Origin: Shouchella rhizosphaerae | GTDB taxonomy: Bacteria; Bacillota; Bacilli; Bacillales; Bacillaceae_D | Direction: 5' to 3' | Length of the DNA: 64,000 nt | Assembly: GCF_900142675.1 (NCBI RefSeq) | Contig: NZ_FRBS01000007.1 | Location: 62,001 to 126,000, forward strand | Shown: piece by piece, positions 25,938 to 35,183 of the stretch | How positions within the stretch are numbered: position 1 is the stretch's first letter | Layout of the letters: every line of letters begins with the position of its first letter | The notes under the pieces: model-generated | Told to the model about the DNA's origin: nothing | The model's database searches: none | Seen by the model: the letters and a program-made list of their open reading frames with translations, nothing else | Position numbers and translations under genes: made by a program

Positions 25938-28368
25938 TATTACCGACAACAAAAAAAGGTTTTGCTTGACGTTGCTCGCTATTATACTAGGGACGTCTTT
26001 TGTAACAGCTATGCTAGTAGCTGATAAAACAACAAATGACGTCTTTGATTACTACGAGCAAATGTATGTCGGCAATGCTGATTATTGGGTATTAAGCGAT
26101 GAACATACGTATCCTGAAGAAATGATTGCGCCCATCCAAAATGATCCGATTGTCACCCATACATTAGAAGCCCTCGACAAGCACGCTTTTTTTGAGCTTG
26201 AGGGCGACCGCTCTTTAAATGAACGGGCTGTAAGAATTACAGGAGTCAGTGACCAAAACAGTCCTTTGCTAAAATTGCCTGTGATAGAAGGGGAACTAGA
26301 CAATCAAGGATTGGTCGTACCCAAAAGCGTCGCCAATCTTTTAGGGGTAGGGGTTGGCGATACGGTTCGCCTAGCTAATATGGGCGAGGCGCGAGTCTCT
26401 GCGATCGTTGAGTATACGCAACTGCTAGCAAGTCCTAATAATTGGGAAATCGCAGAGTCGTCTAGTTTTCGGATTATGGCGCCACTTGATTTATTAAGAG
26501 AGTGGACAGGAAACGACCATGCCATTTCCTATATGCGTTTTCAAGTGCAAGGCGACGGCACGGATTTGTTTCAGTCATTGCAACAACAATTTCGAGATAC
26601 TCAAGTATTTATTCAACCTGTAGTGGCTGATGACTTGCAAAGCAACGATATTGGCGGGCTTTATACATTCTTTTATTTAGTCGCAGGCTTGTCGATGTTT
26701 ATTAGTGGCTTTATTGTATTTAATGTGATTTATACGAGCGTCATTGAAAGAAGAAAAGAATTTGCGATTATGAAAAGCTTAGGGTACACACAGCGTGCTG
26801 TTTCTAAGCTCGTGCTTATGGAAATATTGCTTTTGTCGTTGTTAGGCACGGCAATAGGCGTCCCCCTCGGGGTATGGCTCGGGGATGTATTCATGGAAGT
26901 TCTTCTTAGTGTTTTTGAATTTGATATGGTCTATACGCTAAACTGGCAGCTGCCGGCATTGATGGCCATCATCATTGGTGTGCTGTTTCCGATTGCTTTT
27001 TCTCTTTTCCCGATTTACCATGCTGGCAAGACGTCGATTTTACTGACGTTAAAAATGGAAACTGAAACGAAACATTCGTCGAGACGGTTGTGGCAACGGG
27101 CCGTAGTTGGCGCTGGGCTTCTTTGTTTAGGATTTTTCGACCATCCTGCCGCTTACGCTGCTATTGTAGCTGGTGTGATTCTGTTGTTTCCTTTGCTGTT
27201 ATTAGGGTTAAACAAACTCCTTAGACCGCTATTGAAACAGCTTTTTCAGTATCCAGGGATCATGGCTACCAACCATATAAGCCAGCAGTTAAATCGCAAT
27301 GCCAATACAGCGGCGATTCTTGCCATCGGCATGTCGGTTATATTATTGCTTGGCGCAGTCATAAAGTCTGCTCCAGAAGGATTTGAGAACGACATTCGAA
27401 ACTCGTATGGTGGAGATTTGAAACTAACGTCTGAGGCGCCATGGACAGAGGAAGATCGTGCCAAACTCCTTTCTTATGAAGAGATTACAGCGGTTGAGCC
27501 GTTTACAGAAGCAACGCCGATAACGTGGGAAACGATGAGTGGAGAAAGCAGGCAATTTTCTGTTCTTGCTGCTAGCGAAGAGGGCCCTTCCTTATTTGCC
27601 GATCCTGATGAGAAGGAGCTCCTTAAACAGTTAAACCAGAACCCATCTATTTTGCTTGGGGAGCGCGCTTTTAAAGAATGGGGAGGACAGATAGGCAAGC
27701 ATATACAAATGAACACGCCAAACGGCCGACAATCTTTTGAAGTAGTTGGGGTCGTGCAGACGTCCCACTATTCAGGTTATGTCGCTTTTATGGACGAGAG
27801 CCACCTTCAGCACGAATTTGGCTGGACCAATAGCTTTGATTTGTTGCTTACTGCCGAGCAGGAAGCGTATAATACGATTCGCGAACAGATATGGTCTGAG
27901 TTTGGTGGGCAGCTTTCAAAAGTGGAAACGGTAGAAGATGAAATTCGCTCAACGACGTCAGCGGTGTCCGGCATGAATGAACTGATTTCTGTTATGTTGT
28001 TTATGATGATCGGATTAGCGAGTATTGGCACTGCAAATACGTTGGTAATGAATACAATGGAACGGATAACGGAGATTGGGACGATGCGTGCACTTGGCTT
28101 CACCAAGCAACAAGTTCGAAAAATGATCATGGCTGAAGGATTCTTGATTGGTTTAGCAGGCGTGGTGATAGGGATGGCTATTGGTGTATTATTAATTTTT
28201 GTCACCAGTCAATCTGAAATAATGGAAGGCTTTATGTCTTTTCAGTTGCCTGTTGGCAATATGGTCTTAGCTCTAATTGCCGGAATTGGGTTAAGCCTTG
28301 GTGCAGCCTGGATATCTAGCCACAGTGCAAGTAAAATGGATATACAGTCATCTCTTAAAGAAGGGTGA
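25906..28368 (+). CDS. FtsX/MacB-type ABC permease, large two-module form
   Basis: This 820-residue membrane protein has one N-terminal helix, a large external domain, three helices (from ~residue 260), a central pair, a second external domain and three C-terminal helices. The two FtsX cores read IERRKEFAIMKSLGYTQRAV and MERITEIGTMRALGFTKQQV. The ATG follows GGGAGGA and lies inside the end of the ATPase gene, as is typical for coupled partners. Such pairs often export antimicrobial or lipid molecules; here regulation by PadR suggests response to a toxic compound. Confidence 0.9.
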   Translation: MLNTWRISWRNITDNKKRFCLTLLAIILGTSFVTAMLVADKTTNDVFDYYEQMYVGNADYWVLSDEHTYPEEMIAPIQNDPIVTHTLEALDKHAFFELEGDRSLNERAVRITGVSDQNSPLLKLPVIEGELDNQGLVVPKSVANLLGVGVGDTVRLANMGEARVSAIVEYTQLLASPNNWEIAESSSFRIMAPLDLLREWTGNDHAISYMRFQVQGDGTDLFQSLQQQFRDTQVFIQPVVADDLQSNDIGGLYTFFYLVAGLSMFISGFIVFNVIYTSVIERRKEFAIMKSLGYTQRAVSKLVLMEILLLSLLGTAIGVPLGVWLGDVFMEVLLSVFEFDMVYTLNWQLPALMAIIIGVLFPIAFSLFPIYHAGKTSILLTLKMETETKHSSRRLWQRAVVGAGLLCLGFFDHPAAYAAIVAGVILLFPLLLLGLNKLLRPLLKQLFQYPGIMATNHISQQLNRNANTAAILAIGMSVILLLGAVIKSAPEGFENDIRNSYGGDLKLTSEAPWTEEDRAKLLSYEEITAVEPFTEATPITWETMSGESRQFSVLAASEEGPSLFADPDEKELLKQLNQNPSILLGERAFKEWGGQIGKHIQMNTPNGRQSFEVVGVVQTSHYSGYVAFMDESHLQHEFGWTNSFDLLLTAEQEAYNTIREQIWSEFGGQLSKVETVEDEIRSTTSAVSGMNELISVMLFMMIGLASIGTANTLVMNTMERITEIGTMRALGFTKQQVRKMIMAEGFLIGLAGVVIGMAIGVLLIFVTSQSEIMEGFMSFQLPVGNMVLALIAGIGLSLGAAWISSHSASKMDIQSSLKEG

Positions 28369-28372
28369 TCGT

Positions 28373-28879
28373 TTGTCAGTTAAATATGGGATTTTAACAT
28401 TATTGTTCCAGCAACATCGCCATGGATACGAATTGAAAATAGAACTCGATTCGCTATTGGGGATTAAAGGAAAGATCAATCCGGGCCAAATTTATACGAC
28501 CCTTGATCGCTTAATTCGGGATCAACTCGTTTCCTCTCCCGGGTCGGATGAGCAGGAACGGAAGTTATTCGCGTTGGAGCCTGCCGGTGAAAAAGAGCTA
28601 CAAAAATGGTTGCTGGAACCAGTAACGTACGATTCAACAAAAGATGATTTTTTCTTTAAATGGAGTTGTGCACGGAAAATCGAATTTGCCCAAGAAAAGA
28701 ACATGTTGGAACAACAAAAAGCATTAGTGATTAAAGAAGTCATGGAGTTAACGAAATTAAAAACAACGTTTTTGCTTGAAGGCGACGAAAACAAGTACTT
28801 ATTAATTACAGGCATGTTGCTGCATTTAGAAGCAGACTTGAACTGGATTAACCAAGTCGCGAATCGAAGTTTTTCGTAA
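28373..28879 (+). CDS. PadR family transcriptional regulator
   Basis: This 168-residue protein has an N-terminal winged helix (VKYGILTLLFQQHRHGYELK, GQIYTTLDRLIRDQLVSS) and a C-terminal helical dimer domain, the PadR layout with a Vir-type C-terminus. The TTG at 28373 is chosen because AAGGGTGA lies at the right distance and the frame upstream is inside the permease. It follows the permease stop by four bases and probably represses the operon through the TACTTAGTA palindromes. Confidence 0.88.
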   Translation: MSVKYGILTLLFQQHRHGYELKIELDSLLGIKGKINPGQIYTTLDRLIRDQLVSSPGSDEQERKLFALEPAGEKELQKWLLEPVTYDSTKDDFFFKWSCARKIEFAQEKNMLEQQKALVIKEVMELTKLKTTFLLEGDENKYLLITGMLLHLEADLNWINQVANRSFS

Positions 28880-28972
28880 AAAGTGGGTGGATGGTCTTCC
28901 GATCAACCTCTTTCTTAGGGGGAGAGTCTAAAACGGCAAATGCCGCTACAATGCCTTTTTGATAAGCTCCGT

Positions 28973-29001
28973 TTGCGTTTAGGCCAAATCGCCGGTATAA
29001 T
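28973..29001 (+). promoter_or_regulatory. Promoter of the antisense antitoxin RNA
   Basis: TTGCGT at 28973 and a perfect TATAAT at 28996 are 17 bases apart. Transcription would start near 29008 and run toward the toxin gene on the other strand. Confidence 0.55.
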
Positions 29002-29007
29002 AAGGAT

Positions 29008-29145
29008 ACAAAGACATAGGATAAAAAAGGCCTGGTGCGCGAACACCGAGGCCAGCGGCAATTGAATGCCCTAAAGGGGCGTTCGCCTAAGTGATTCCAA
29101 TAACCACTCTAGCTTCCCGGGCTTAGGAGTGGTTATTTGTCTTTC
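29008..29145 (+). ncRNA. Putative type I antitoxin RNA (RatA-like layout)
   Basis: The predicted ~135-base RNA begins after the TATAAT at 28996. It can form a GGCCTGGTG/CACCGAGGCC hairpin and a GCCC/GGGC hairpin, and ends with a perfect 11-base stem (AATAACCACTC at 29099-29109, GAGTGGTTATT at 29127-29137) followed by a T-rich stretch. The second arm contains the stop codon of the toxin on the opposite strand, so the RNA is complementary to the 3' end of the toxin message for about 120 bases. Ends are predictions. Confidence 0.5.
29023..29053 (-). terminator. Terminator of the toxin message
   Basis: Read on the minus strand, GGCCTCGGTG pairs with CACCAGGCC (29029-29053) and is followed directly by TTTTTT. 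It lies ~80 bases after the toxin stop, inside the region overlapped by the opposite RNA. Confidence 0.65.
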
Positions 29146-29216
29146 TTATACGACAGTATGGCAACGAGTAGGTTTGCTGCTGCAAACGTGACAACTAGCG
29201 TTTCAAATACTGTCAA
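29133..29216 (-). CDS. Small holin-like type I toxin peptide
   Basis: A 27-residue peptide (MTVFETLVVTFAAANLLVAI plus LSYKKDK) starts with TTG at 29216 behind AAAGGGGGTGAGG. One membrane helix with a short acidic N-terminus and a Lys-rich tail is the pattern of the putative holin-like toxin family (MTVYE... start) found in Firmicutes. Upstream, TATAAT with an extended TG lies at 29296-29301. The message leader carries CCCCCTT, which can pair with the AAGGGGG of the ribosome site and hide it. Together with the opposite RNA this is a type I toxin-antitoxin module. Confidence 0.7.
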   Translation of the reverse strand: MTVFETLVVTFAAANLLVAILSYKKDK

Positions 29217-29295
29217 GGCCTCACCCCCTTTCGTTAGCAAAAACATGCAAGGGGGCGAACGACCACTCCAAAGCCTTATTCAATTGCCTTGTTTT

Positions 29296-29301
29296 ATTAT
29301 A
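29296..29301 (-). promoter_or_regulatory. Extended -10 element of the toxin promoter
   Basis: On the minus strand the sequence reads TATGGTATAAT, an extended -10 with TG one base before TATAAT. No good -35 is seen, which is common for extended -10 promoters. Confidence 0.5.
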
Positions 29302-29429
29302 CCATATTTAAAGATATGAGAACATAAGTTCGCGTAAGTAGGTATTGATTAAGAGATTTGACTTTAAAATAACTTCAAAAATTGGATAGTAGGAGATGGT
29401 TTATAATTGAAGATAGGAGTGAGGAAACG

Positions 29430-29894
29430 ATGGTTATTAGGGAGATGAAGGAAAATGATAAAGCTCAAATTGTCCCATTAGCCGTCCGTTTGAACAGGAC
29501 GGATGTGGTTGGCGTCAATGATTTCACATCATTCAGACGAAAACAAGAAACGTTGCTAAATGAAACATTAACCGATCCATCGTTTACGATCTATGTCGCC
29601 AAAGAAGAAGAGGCGGTTGTCGGGTATATTGCTCTTCGCGAACACATGCATTATTTTACAGAGGAAAAGCAAGGGTATGTGGCTGCTCTTGTGGTTGCTA
29701 GTGAGCATGAGGGAAAGAATGTTGGCAAAAGGTTATTAGCAAAAGGGGAGCAATGGGCCAAGGATCATGGCTATACATACTTGAAATTAGATGTTTTTGG
29801 AGCAAATAAGCGTGCTATTTCTCTTTATCAAAAGGCCGGCTATCAAGTAGAAACATGCTCGATGATCAAGGAACTTAACAGGGATGGCGTGTAA
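29430..29894 (+). CDS. GNAT family N-acetyltransferase
   Basis: This 154-residue protein has the acetyl-CoA binding pattern VVASEHEGKNVGKRLLAKGE followed by LKLDVFGANKRAISLYQKAGY, motifs A and B of the GNAT fold. The ATG at 29430 is 6 bases after GAGTGAGG; an upstream ATG at 29382 has no ribosome site. It transfers acetyl to an unidentified amine. It stands alone. Confidence 0.88.
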   Translation: MVIREMKENDKAQIVPLAVRLNRTDVVGVNDFTSFRRKQETLLNETLTDPSFTIYVAKEEEAVVGYIALREHMHYFTEEKQGYVAALVVASEHEGKNVGKRLLAKGEQWAKDHGYTYLKLDVFGANKRAISLYQKAGYQVETCSMIKELNRDGV

Positions 29895-30048
29895 TGGTTT
29901 CATAGTGATTCATGTTGCGAATGCCCTCAAGAATGTACGCTATTTTGAGCCTTGTCTTAATTTGTTAGTTAAAGTCGGATATCGCTTAAAGGGTAAAACG
30001 ACGAAAAATCGTGTATGATAGAGAAAGAACGGCAGGGAGGTTTCGCTC

Positions 30049-30855
30049 ATGTTGCCAATGCTGCAACAAATCCAAGTGAATTATCATGCGCTCAGCGCTG
30101 CGGAGAAACGTATTGCTGATTATGTGATGAGCGCGCCAGAAGAACTTGCCAATATCCATATTAAAGACTTGGCGGCAAAATGCAGTGTTTCTGTAGCGAC
30201 AATCACCCGTTTTTGCCGAAAAGTCGGAGCCGCCAATTTTGTTGAATTTAAAATGTCGGTGAGAGACAGCATTCGAACAGAAGAAGAGGGCGGAGAACTA
30301 ATCGCTGAAATGGAGTCGATTTACAAAGCGATTATTGGCGGAAGTCGGGAACTGATAAATCAGGACGACATTGTCCAAGCGGCTACATTGCTTGAGAACG
30401 CGAACCGGATTGAAATTTATGGAATCGGTAGTTCAGGCTTGTCTGGTCAGGAAATGAAGTTTCGGCTAATGCGGATGGGGATGCGCGTTGACTGCCATAT
30501 CGATTCCCATACAATGGTGATGAACGCCTCGCTTTTGACAGCGGCTGATGTGGTTCTCGCCATTTCAAATTCTGGCCATACCGTTGATATTCAGGAAGCG
30601 GTAGCGTTAGCCAAAGAAAATGGGGCAACGGTCATTTTGTTGACGAACCATGAACATACGCCATTAAGCGAAATGGCAGACTTGCTGCTATTAAGTTTCA
30701 GCCCTAAACCTTTTTACGCCCGTGGCTTTCTCAACGCCCAGCTCTCCATCGTCCACGTGCTTGATTTAATCAGCCTTGTACTCGCCCAAAATGAAGAACG
30801 AGCAAAAGCGCGCCGAAAAACACTTCACGCGCTCAGCCAATTAAAAAAGATCTAG
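30049..30855 (+). CDS. RpiR/MurR family transcriptional regulator
   Basis: This 268-residue protein has an N-terminal helix-turn-helix (IKDLAAKCSVSVATITRFCRKVG, residues ~38-60) and a SIS sugar-phosphate binding domain (IEIYGIGSSGLSG and VLAISNSGHTVDI). RpiR proteins sense phosphosugars. It converges on nanE and the PTS gene across a shared terminator, and a perfect palindrome in the PTS promoter is a candidate binding site. The likely ligand is an amino-sugar phosphate such as ManNAc-6-P or GlcNAc-6-P; that is inferred. Confidence 0.92.
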   Translation: MLPMLQQIQVNYHALSAAEKRIADYVMSAPEELANIHIKDLAAKCSVSVATITRFCRKVGAANFVEFKMSVRDSIRTEEEGGELIAEMESIYKAIIGGSRELINQDDIVQAATLLENANRIEIYGIGSSGLSGQEMKFRLMRMGMRVDCHIDSHTMVMNASLLTAADVVLAISNSGHTVDIQEAVALAKENGATVILLTNHEHTPLSEMADLLLLSFSPKPFYARGFLNAQLSIVHVLDLISLVLAQNEERAKARRKTLHALSQLKKI

Positions 30856-30870
30856 TAGCCGCTGCTATAA

Positions 30871-30908
30871 ACAAAACGCCTTTGAGATCATTCCCAAAGG
30901 CGTTTTGT
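30871..30908. terminator. Bidirectional terminator between rpiR and nanE
   Basis: ACAAAACGCCTTTG at 30871-30884 and CAAAGGCGTTTTGT at 30895-30908 form a perfect 14-base stem with A/T-rich ends on both sides, serving both converging genes. Confidence 0.9.
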
Positions 30909-30921
30909 CTATAACTGAATT

Positions 30922-31605
30922 TTACTGCAAGGCTTCCACAAACGTCTTTGTGATTTGCTGAGGGCGGGTAATCGCTCCACCGACAACAACGCTGTGGGCG
31001 CCTGCTTTAAGAGCACATTTGGCAAGGGCAGGAGTGTTCATTTTTCCTTCTGCGATGACTGGCGCTTTCACCGCTTGGACCATCTCTTTTAAAAGAGCAA
31101 AATCATTGTCTGACGCCGACGCGCCAGCGGTATAAGCGGTATAGCCGACTAATGTCGTCGAGATGCAGTCAAAGCCAAGGCGGTCTGCTTCGATTGCTTC
31201 TTCCAACGTAGAAACGTCCGCCATAAGGGCAACGGACGGATACTGGTTGCGGATTGCTGCTACCATTTCCGCCAGCGATTGCTTAGGGCGTTTTTGTTTG
31301 GTCGCATCCATGGCAATCATGTCCACGTTGGCTTCCATTAATTCGTCCACTTCCGTCATTGTCGCCGTAATATAAACGTCGCTTCCTGGATAATGGCGCT
31401 TCACAATTCCGATGACAGGCAAGTCGACCGTTGATTTGATTTCAAGTATGTCTTCTTTCGAATTGGCGCGAATTCCTGAAGCGCCGCCTTGTTTAGCGGC
31501 GAGAGCCATGCGCCCCATAATAAAGGAAGAATGAAGCGGTTCTTCTTCTAATGCTTGGCAGGAAACGACCAGTTTGTTTTTCATTTTTTTTAACACAGCA
31601 TGCAT
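30922..31605 (-). CDS. nanE: N-acetylmannosamine-6-phosphate 2-epimerase
   Basis: This 227-residue TIM-barrel enzyme turns ManNAc-6-P into GlcNAc-6-P, feeding the nagA/nagB route. Family landmarks are present: [16 protein letters not shown] at the N-terminus, [41 protein letters not shown] and [15 protein letters not shown]. The ATG follows AGGAGA and comes one base after the stop of the PTS gene, so both are one transcription unit. No sialic acid lyase or kinase is nearby, which suggests that ManNAc is imported and phosphorylated directly by the PTS protein. Confidence 0.95.
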   Translation of the reverse strand: MHAVLKKMKNKLVVSCQALEEEPLHSSFIMGRMALAAKQGGASGIRANSKEDILEIKSTVDLPVIGIVKRHYPGSDVYITATMTEVDELMEANVDMIAMDATKQKRPKQSLAEMVAAIRNQYPSVALMADVSTLEEAIEADRLGFDCISTTLVGYTAYTAGASASDNDFALLKEMVQAVKAPVIAEGKMNTPALAKCALKAGAHSVVVGGAITRPQQITKTFVEALQ

Positions 31606-31606
31606 G

Positions 31607-33151
31607 TCATTTATCTCCTAACAGTTCATCAACTTCATTACGAATGACCGTCACTTCCGGTCCGTAGATCACTTGTACGCCATTGCCGTTAACAATAACA
31701 CCTTTGGCGCCTGTTGCTTTGAATTGATCTTTATCGACTTTCTCACCATCTTGGACACTAACGCGAAGGCGGGTAGCGCAGGCATCAACATCTTTAATGT
31801 TTGCCGCAGCCCCGAGAGCAGCGACGATGGCGGTGGCTCTCTCTGTGCCAGATACAGTTTGTGCAGTGATTTCCTCGTCTTCTCGGCCTGGCGTCTTGTA
31901 ATTGAATTTCCTAATCATAAAGCGGAACGTGAAATAGTAAAGGAAAAACCAGACAATGCCAATAAGCGGGACAAACACCCAATTGGTTTTATCGTTGCCT
32001 TGAAGCACGCCGAACAACATAAAATCGATGAAGCCGCCAGAAAATGTCTGCCCGATTGTAATCGAAAAGATGTGGGCGAGCATAAAGGCGAGACCATCAA
32101 AAAAGGCATGGACGACATAAAGAGCAGGAGCAATGAACAGGAATGAGAACTCAATTGGCTCAGTAATGCCTGTCAAAAAGGAAGTGAGCCCTGCTGAGAG
32201 TAAAAGGCCAGCAACGATCTTTTTGTTTTTAGGTTTTGCTGTGTGGTAAATGGCTAAGCATGCACCGAGCAAACCGAACATCATCGTAATAAAACGCCCG
32301 GACATAAAGCGAGACGTGCCTTCGTAGAATTGAGTCACGCTTGGATCAGCGAGCTGTGCGAAGAAAATTCGCTGTGTGCCTTCGACAAGTGTGCCATCGA
32401 CAATCATCGAGCCGCCAAGGCTTGTTGTCCAAAATGGCATGTAAAAAATATGGTGCAAGCCAAATGGCCCTAACAAACGTAGAATAAAGCCGTATAAAAA
32501 TGTTCCAATATAGCCGGTCATTTCTACTAAAGAACCGAGCGAGAAAATGCCTTGTTGAATAAAGGGCCATACATAAAACAATAGGACACCAAGAACCATC
32601 GCAACGACAGAGGTAATAATCGGAATAAAACGGGAGCCGCCAAAGAAACCAAGAAAACGAGGGAGCTCAATTTTATAGTAACGTTTATGGAGAACATACG
32701 CCATAATTCCGACGAGTACACCGCCAAAAACGCCTGTTTCCAGTGTTTGAATGCCTACGCTCATTCCTTGGCCGACATCAGCAAGAGAGTCCTCCGCGAG
32801 CGTGCCGGTAATCGTTAGCATGGCATTAATCGTCGCATTCATAACAAAGTAGCCGATAACGGCGGCAAGGCCGACGGTGCCTTTATCGGCCCGTGCTAGT
32901 CCGACCGCAAGGCCGATCGCAAATAAAAGCGGAAGATTAGCAAAGACAATGTTTCCTGCTGAGCTCATGATCGTAAACAAGCCTTGCAAAAACGGCTGGT
33001 CCAAAAACGGATAAGCAACCAGCGTATTCGGGTTGCTTAAAGCGCCGCCAATGCCTAATAGTAAACCAGCGGCAGGTAACACGGCGATGGGAAGCATAAA
33101 CGATTTACCGAACCGTTGTGCCTTTTCAAAGAAAACACTCATCATTTTCAC
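31607..33151 (-). CDS. PTS transporter, EIICB (glucose/N-acetyl-hexosamine family)
   Basis: This 514-residue protein has a PtsG/NagE-type EIIC membrane domain of ~420 residues ([24 protein letters not shown]) joined to an EIIB domain at ~435-514 with the phosphorylated Cys in [12 protein letters not shown]. There is no EIIA domain, so phosphate must come from another EIIA. The operon partner nanE suggests that N-acetylmannosamine or a related amino sugar is imported as the 6-phosphate. AAGGAGTG precedes the ATG. Confidence 0.92.
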   Translation of the reverse strand: MKMMSVFFEKAQRFGKSFMLPIAVLPAAGLLLGIGGALSNPNTLVAYPFLDQPFLQGLFTIMSSAGNIVFANLPLLFAIGLAVGLARADKGTVGLAAVIGYFVMNATINAMLTITGTLAEDSLADVGQGMSVGIQTLETGVFGGVLVGIMAYVLHKRYYKIELPRFLGFFGGSRFIPIITSVVAMVLGVLLFYVWPFIQQGIFSLGSLVEMTGYIGTFLYGFILRLLGPFGLHHIFYMPFWTTSLGGSMIVDGTLVEGTQRIFFAQLADPSVTQFYEGTSRFMSGRFITMMFGLLGACLAIYHTAKPKNKKIVAGLLLSAGLTSFLTGITEPIEFSFLFIAPALYVVHAFFDGLAFMLAHIFSITIGQTFSGGFIDFMLFGVLQGNDKTNWVFVPLIGIVWFFLYYFTFRFMIRKFNYKTPGREDEEITAQTVSGTERATAIVAALGAAANIKDVDACATRLRVSVQDGEKVDKDQFKATGAKGVIVNGNGVQVIYGPEVTVIRNEVDELLGDK

Positions 33152-33160
33152 TCCTTATAG

Positions 33161-33206
33161 GTAAATTATTTACAAAGATTATATAGTTGTTTTCCTAATT
33201 TGGCAA
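33161..33206 (-). promoter_or_regulatory. Promoter and palindromic operator of the PTS-nanE operon
   Basis: On the minus strand, TTGCCA (33201-33206) and TATAAT (33178-33183) are 17 bases apart. A perfect palindrome GTAAAT-T-ATTTAC at 33161-33173 lies just after the predicted start point and before the ribosome site, where a repressor would block transcription. The RpiR protein at 30049 is the natural candidate. Confidence 0.65.
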
Positions 33207-33458
33207 TGGAAATAAATGAAAGCGGTTTGACTCTTTCATAGATGAATGAGAAGAGAGGTATTTGCTAAATTCATTTTTCCTCAGCTTTAAACGATTTATC
33301 CCTCACTTCTAACATCTGTACGTTGAATACATGAGTAGAGGTCACTGCGACTGTTTCCAGTTAGCGAGAAAATAATATAGAGTGCATTTTTCTGTTTCTT
33401 CTGCGGTTTTTGCTATAATGGAAAGAAATAAACCAAATCGGTGAAGGGATTGCAAAAT

Positions 33459-34685
33459 ATGAAACAAGAGATCATTGACCGCTTTACTCGCTATGCCAAA
33501 GTGGACACACAATCAACAGAGGCGAGCAATACTGTTCCGACAACAGAAGGACAATTGGAACTAGGCCGCATCCTTGTAGAAGAGTTGAAAGCGCTTGGCT
33601 TAACAGAAGTGACGATGGACGATAATGGCTATGTGATGGCGACATTGGAAAGCAATACGAATAAGGAAGTCCCGACTATTGGCTTTCTTGCTCATCTTGA
33701 TACGGCAACGGAATTTACAGGCAAAAACGTTAATCCGCAAGTGCACGAGTACAATGGCGGTGACATTGAGCTTGGCCATGGCTACGTGCTCTCGCCTAAG
33801 CAATTCCCAGAATTAGCAGGGTACGAAGGCCATACGTTGATTACCACAGACGGAACCACGCTGCTTGGCGCTGACGACAAAGCCGGGATTGCCGAGATAA
33901 TGACAGCAATGGATTATTTGATTAAGCATCCAGAAATAGAGCATGGGAAGATTCGTGTTGCCTTTACGCCAGATGAGGAAATTGGACGGGGACCGGCTCA
34001 TTTTGATGTTGATGCTTTTGGCGCTGCCTTTGCTTATACGCTTGATGGCGGACCTTTAGGTCAATTCCAATATGAGAGTTTCAACGCGGCGGCAGCAAAA
34101 GTTAGCTTTTATGGCGTTAGCACTCATCCGGGAACGGCCAAAAATAAAATGGTGAATGCGATCAAGCGGGCGATCGAATTCCATTCACAGCTTCCAGCGA
34201 ACGAAGCGCCAGAATTCACGGAAGGCTATGAAGGCTTTTACCACTTGCTTTCAATGGAAGGCAATGCTGATTTTGCTGAACTCCACTATATTATTCGTGA
34301 TTTTGACCGTCAGCAATTTGCAAATAGGAAAGCAAAAATGGAGGCCATTGCCTGGGAAATGCAAGAAAAGCATGGAAAGGGAAAAGTATCCATTGAGCTT
34401 CGTGACCAATATTACAATATGCGTGAAAAAATCGAGCCACAGAAGGAGATAGTCGAGGTTGCGTTGGAGGCGATGGAGAAGCTTGGCATTGACCCGAAAG
34501 TAGGGCCGATTCGTGGCGGCACCGATGGCTCGCAACTTTCTTATAAAGGGTTGCCTACACCGAACATTTTTACTGGAGGAGAAAACTACCACGGCCGCTA
34601 TGAATATGTGTCAGTAGACAATATGGAAAAAGCAGTCCATGTGATTGTCAATATCGCCAATCTTGTTGCTCAGCGGGCAAAATAA
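33459..34685 (+). CDS. pepT: Peptidase T (aminotripeptidase)
   Basis: This 408-residue M20 zinc enzyme removes the N-terminal residue from tripeptides in the cytoplasm. Metal-site signatures are [10 protein letters not shown] (His/Asp), [15 protein letters not shown] (bridging Asp) and [10 protein letters not shown] (catalytic Glu). The closing [19 protein letters not shown] is typical of PepT. The ATG at 33459 has GAAGGG upstream; the GTG at 33441 is six codons earlier. It is a single gene. Confidence 0.96.
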   Translation: MKQEIIDRFTRYAKVDTQSTEASNTVPTTEGQLELGRILVEELKALGLTEVTMDDNGYVMATLESNTNKEVPTIGFLAHLDTATEFTGKNVNPQVHEYNGGDIELGHGYVLSPKQFPELAGYEGHTLITTDGTTLLGADDKAGIAEIMTAMDYLIKHPEIEHGKIRVAFTPDEEIGRGPAHFDVDAFGAAFAYTLDGGPLGQFQYESFNAAAAKVSFYGVSTHPGTAKNKMVNAIKRAIEFHSQLPANEAPEFTEGYEGFYHLLSMEGNADFAELHYIIRDFDRQQFANRKAKMEAIAWEMQEKHGKGKVSIELRDQYYNMREKIEPQKEIVEVALEAMEKLGIDPKVGPIRGGTDGSQLSYKGLPTPNIFTGGENYHGRYEYVSVDNMEKAVHVIVNIANLVAQRAK

Positions 34686-34971
34686 GTGATGCCGCCTGAT
34701 GACGGGGAAGTACTTCTATAAGCAAAATCGCTGTTTGAGGCGAAGGCTGTGTGGAGAAAGGCCGTTAGAAAACAAGACAAGCACTGCGGAGCAATGGAAC
34801 CGTGCGGCTGATGCTTGCGGTACTTATCGTCTTGTATATCAGGCCTTGCCTACCTTGAACAAGATACGTATGATCATATTCATCTAGAAAACAACATATT
34901 ATTCCGGAATGTCTGTACAGTGATGTGATGGAAACCAAAGCTTAAAAACCAATCAAATATAGAATCGTTGA

Positions 34972-35013
34972 AAAATGCCGTTCGGATCGATAAGATCCGA
35001 GCGGCGTTTTTTG
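34972..35013 (+). terminator. Rho-independent terminator before the nitrate reductase operon
   Basis: ATGCCGTTCGGATC and GATCCGAGCGGCG arms surround a short loop and are followed by TTTTTTG. The remaining bases from 34686 to 35180 show no gene, only a poor frame of 62 codons. Confidence 0.8.
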
Positions 35014-35183
35014 TTGGGTTAGAACGGTTCATACCGCAAAACAAGGGAGTTCACGAAGCAATATAGGCGTTTCCCTAATAGGAGCAGCCGCGGTGGATTC
35101 TTCATAATAAAGGTATACGAATGGACGACGCATTGATTCCCCGCCAATCATCGTCATTCAAGCACAAGGAGTTGAAGCGTCCT

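Noticed and set aside
34699-34887. 62-codon frame between pepT and narG
   Set aside because: No ribosome site, odd composition, and no protein-like pattern; it lies in an intergenic stretch ending with a terminator.
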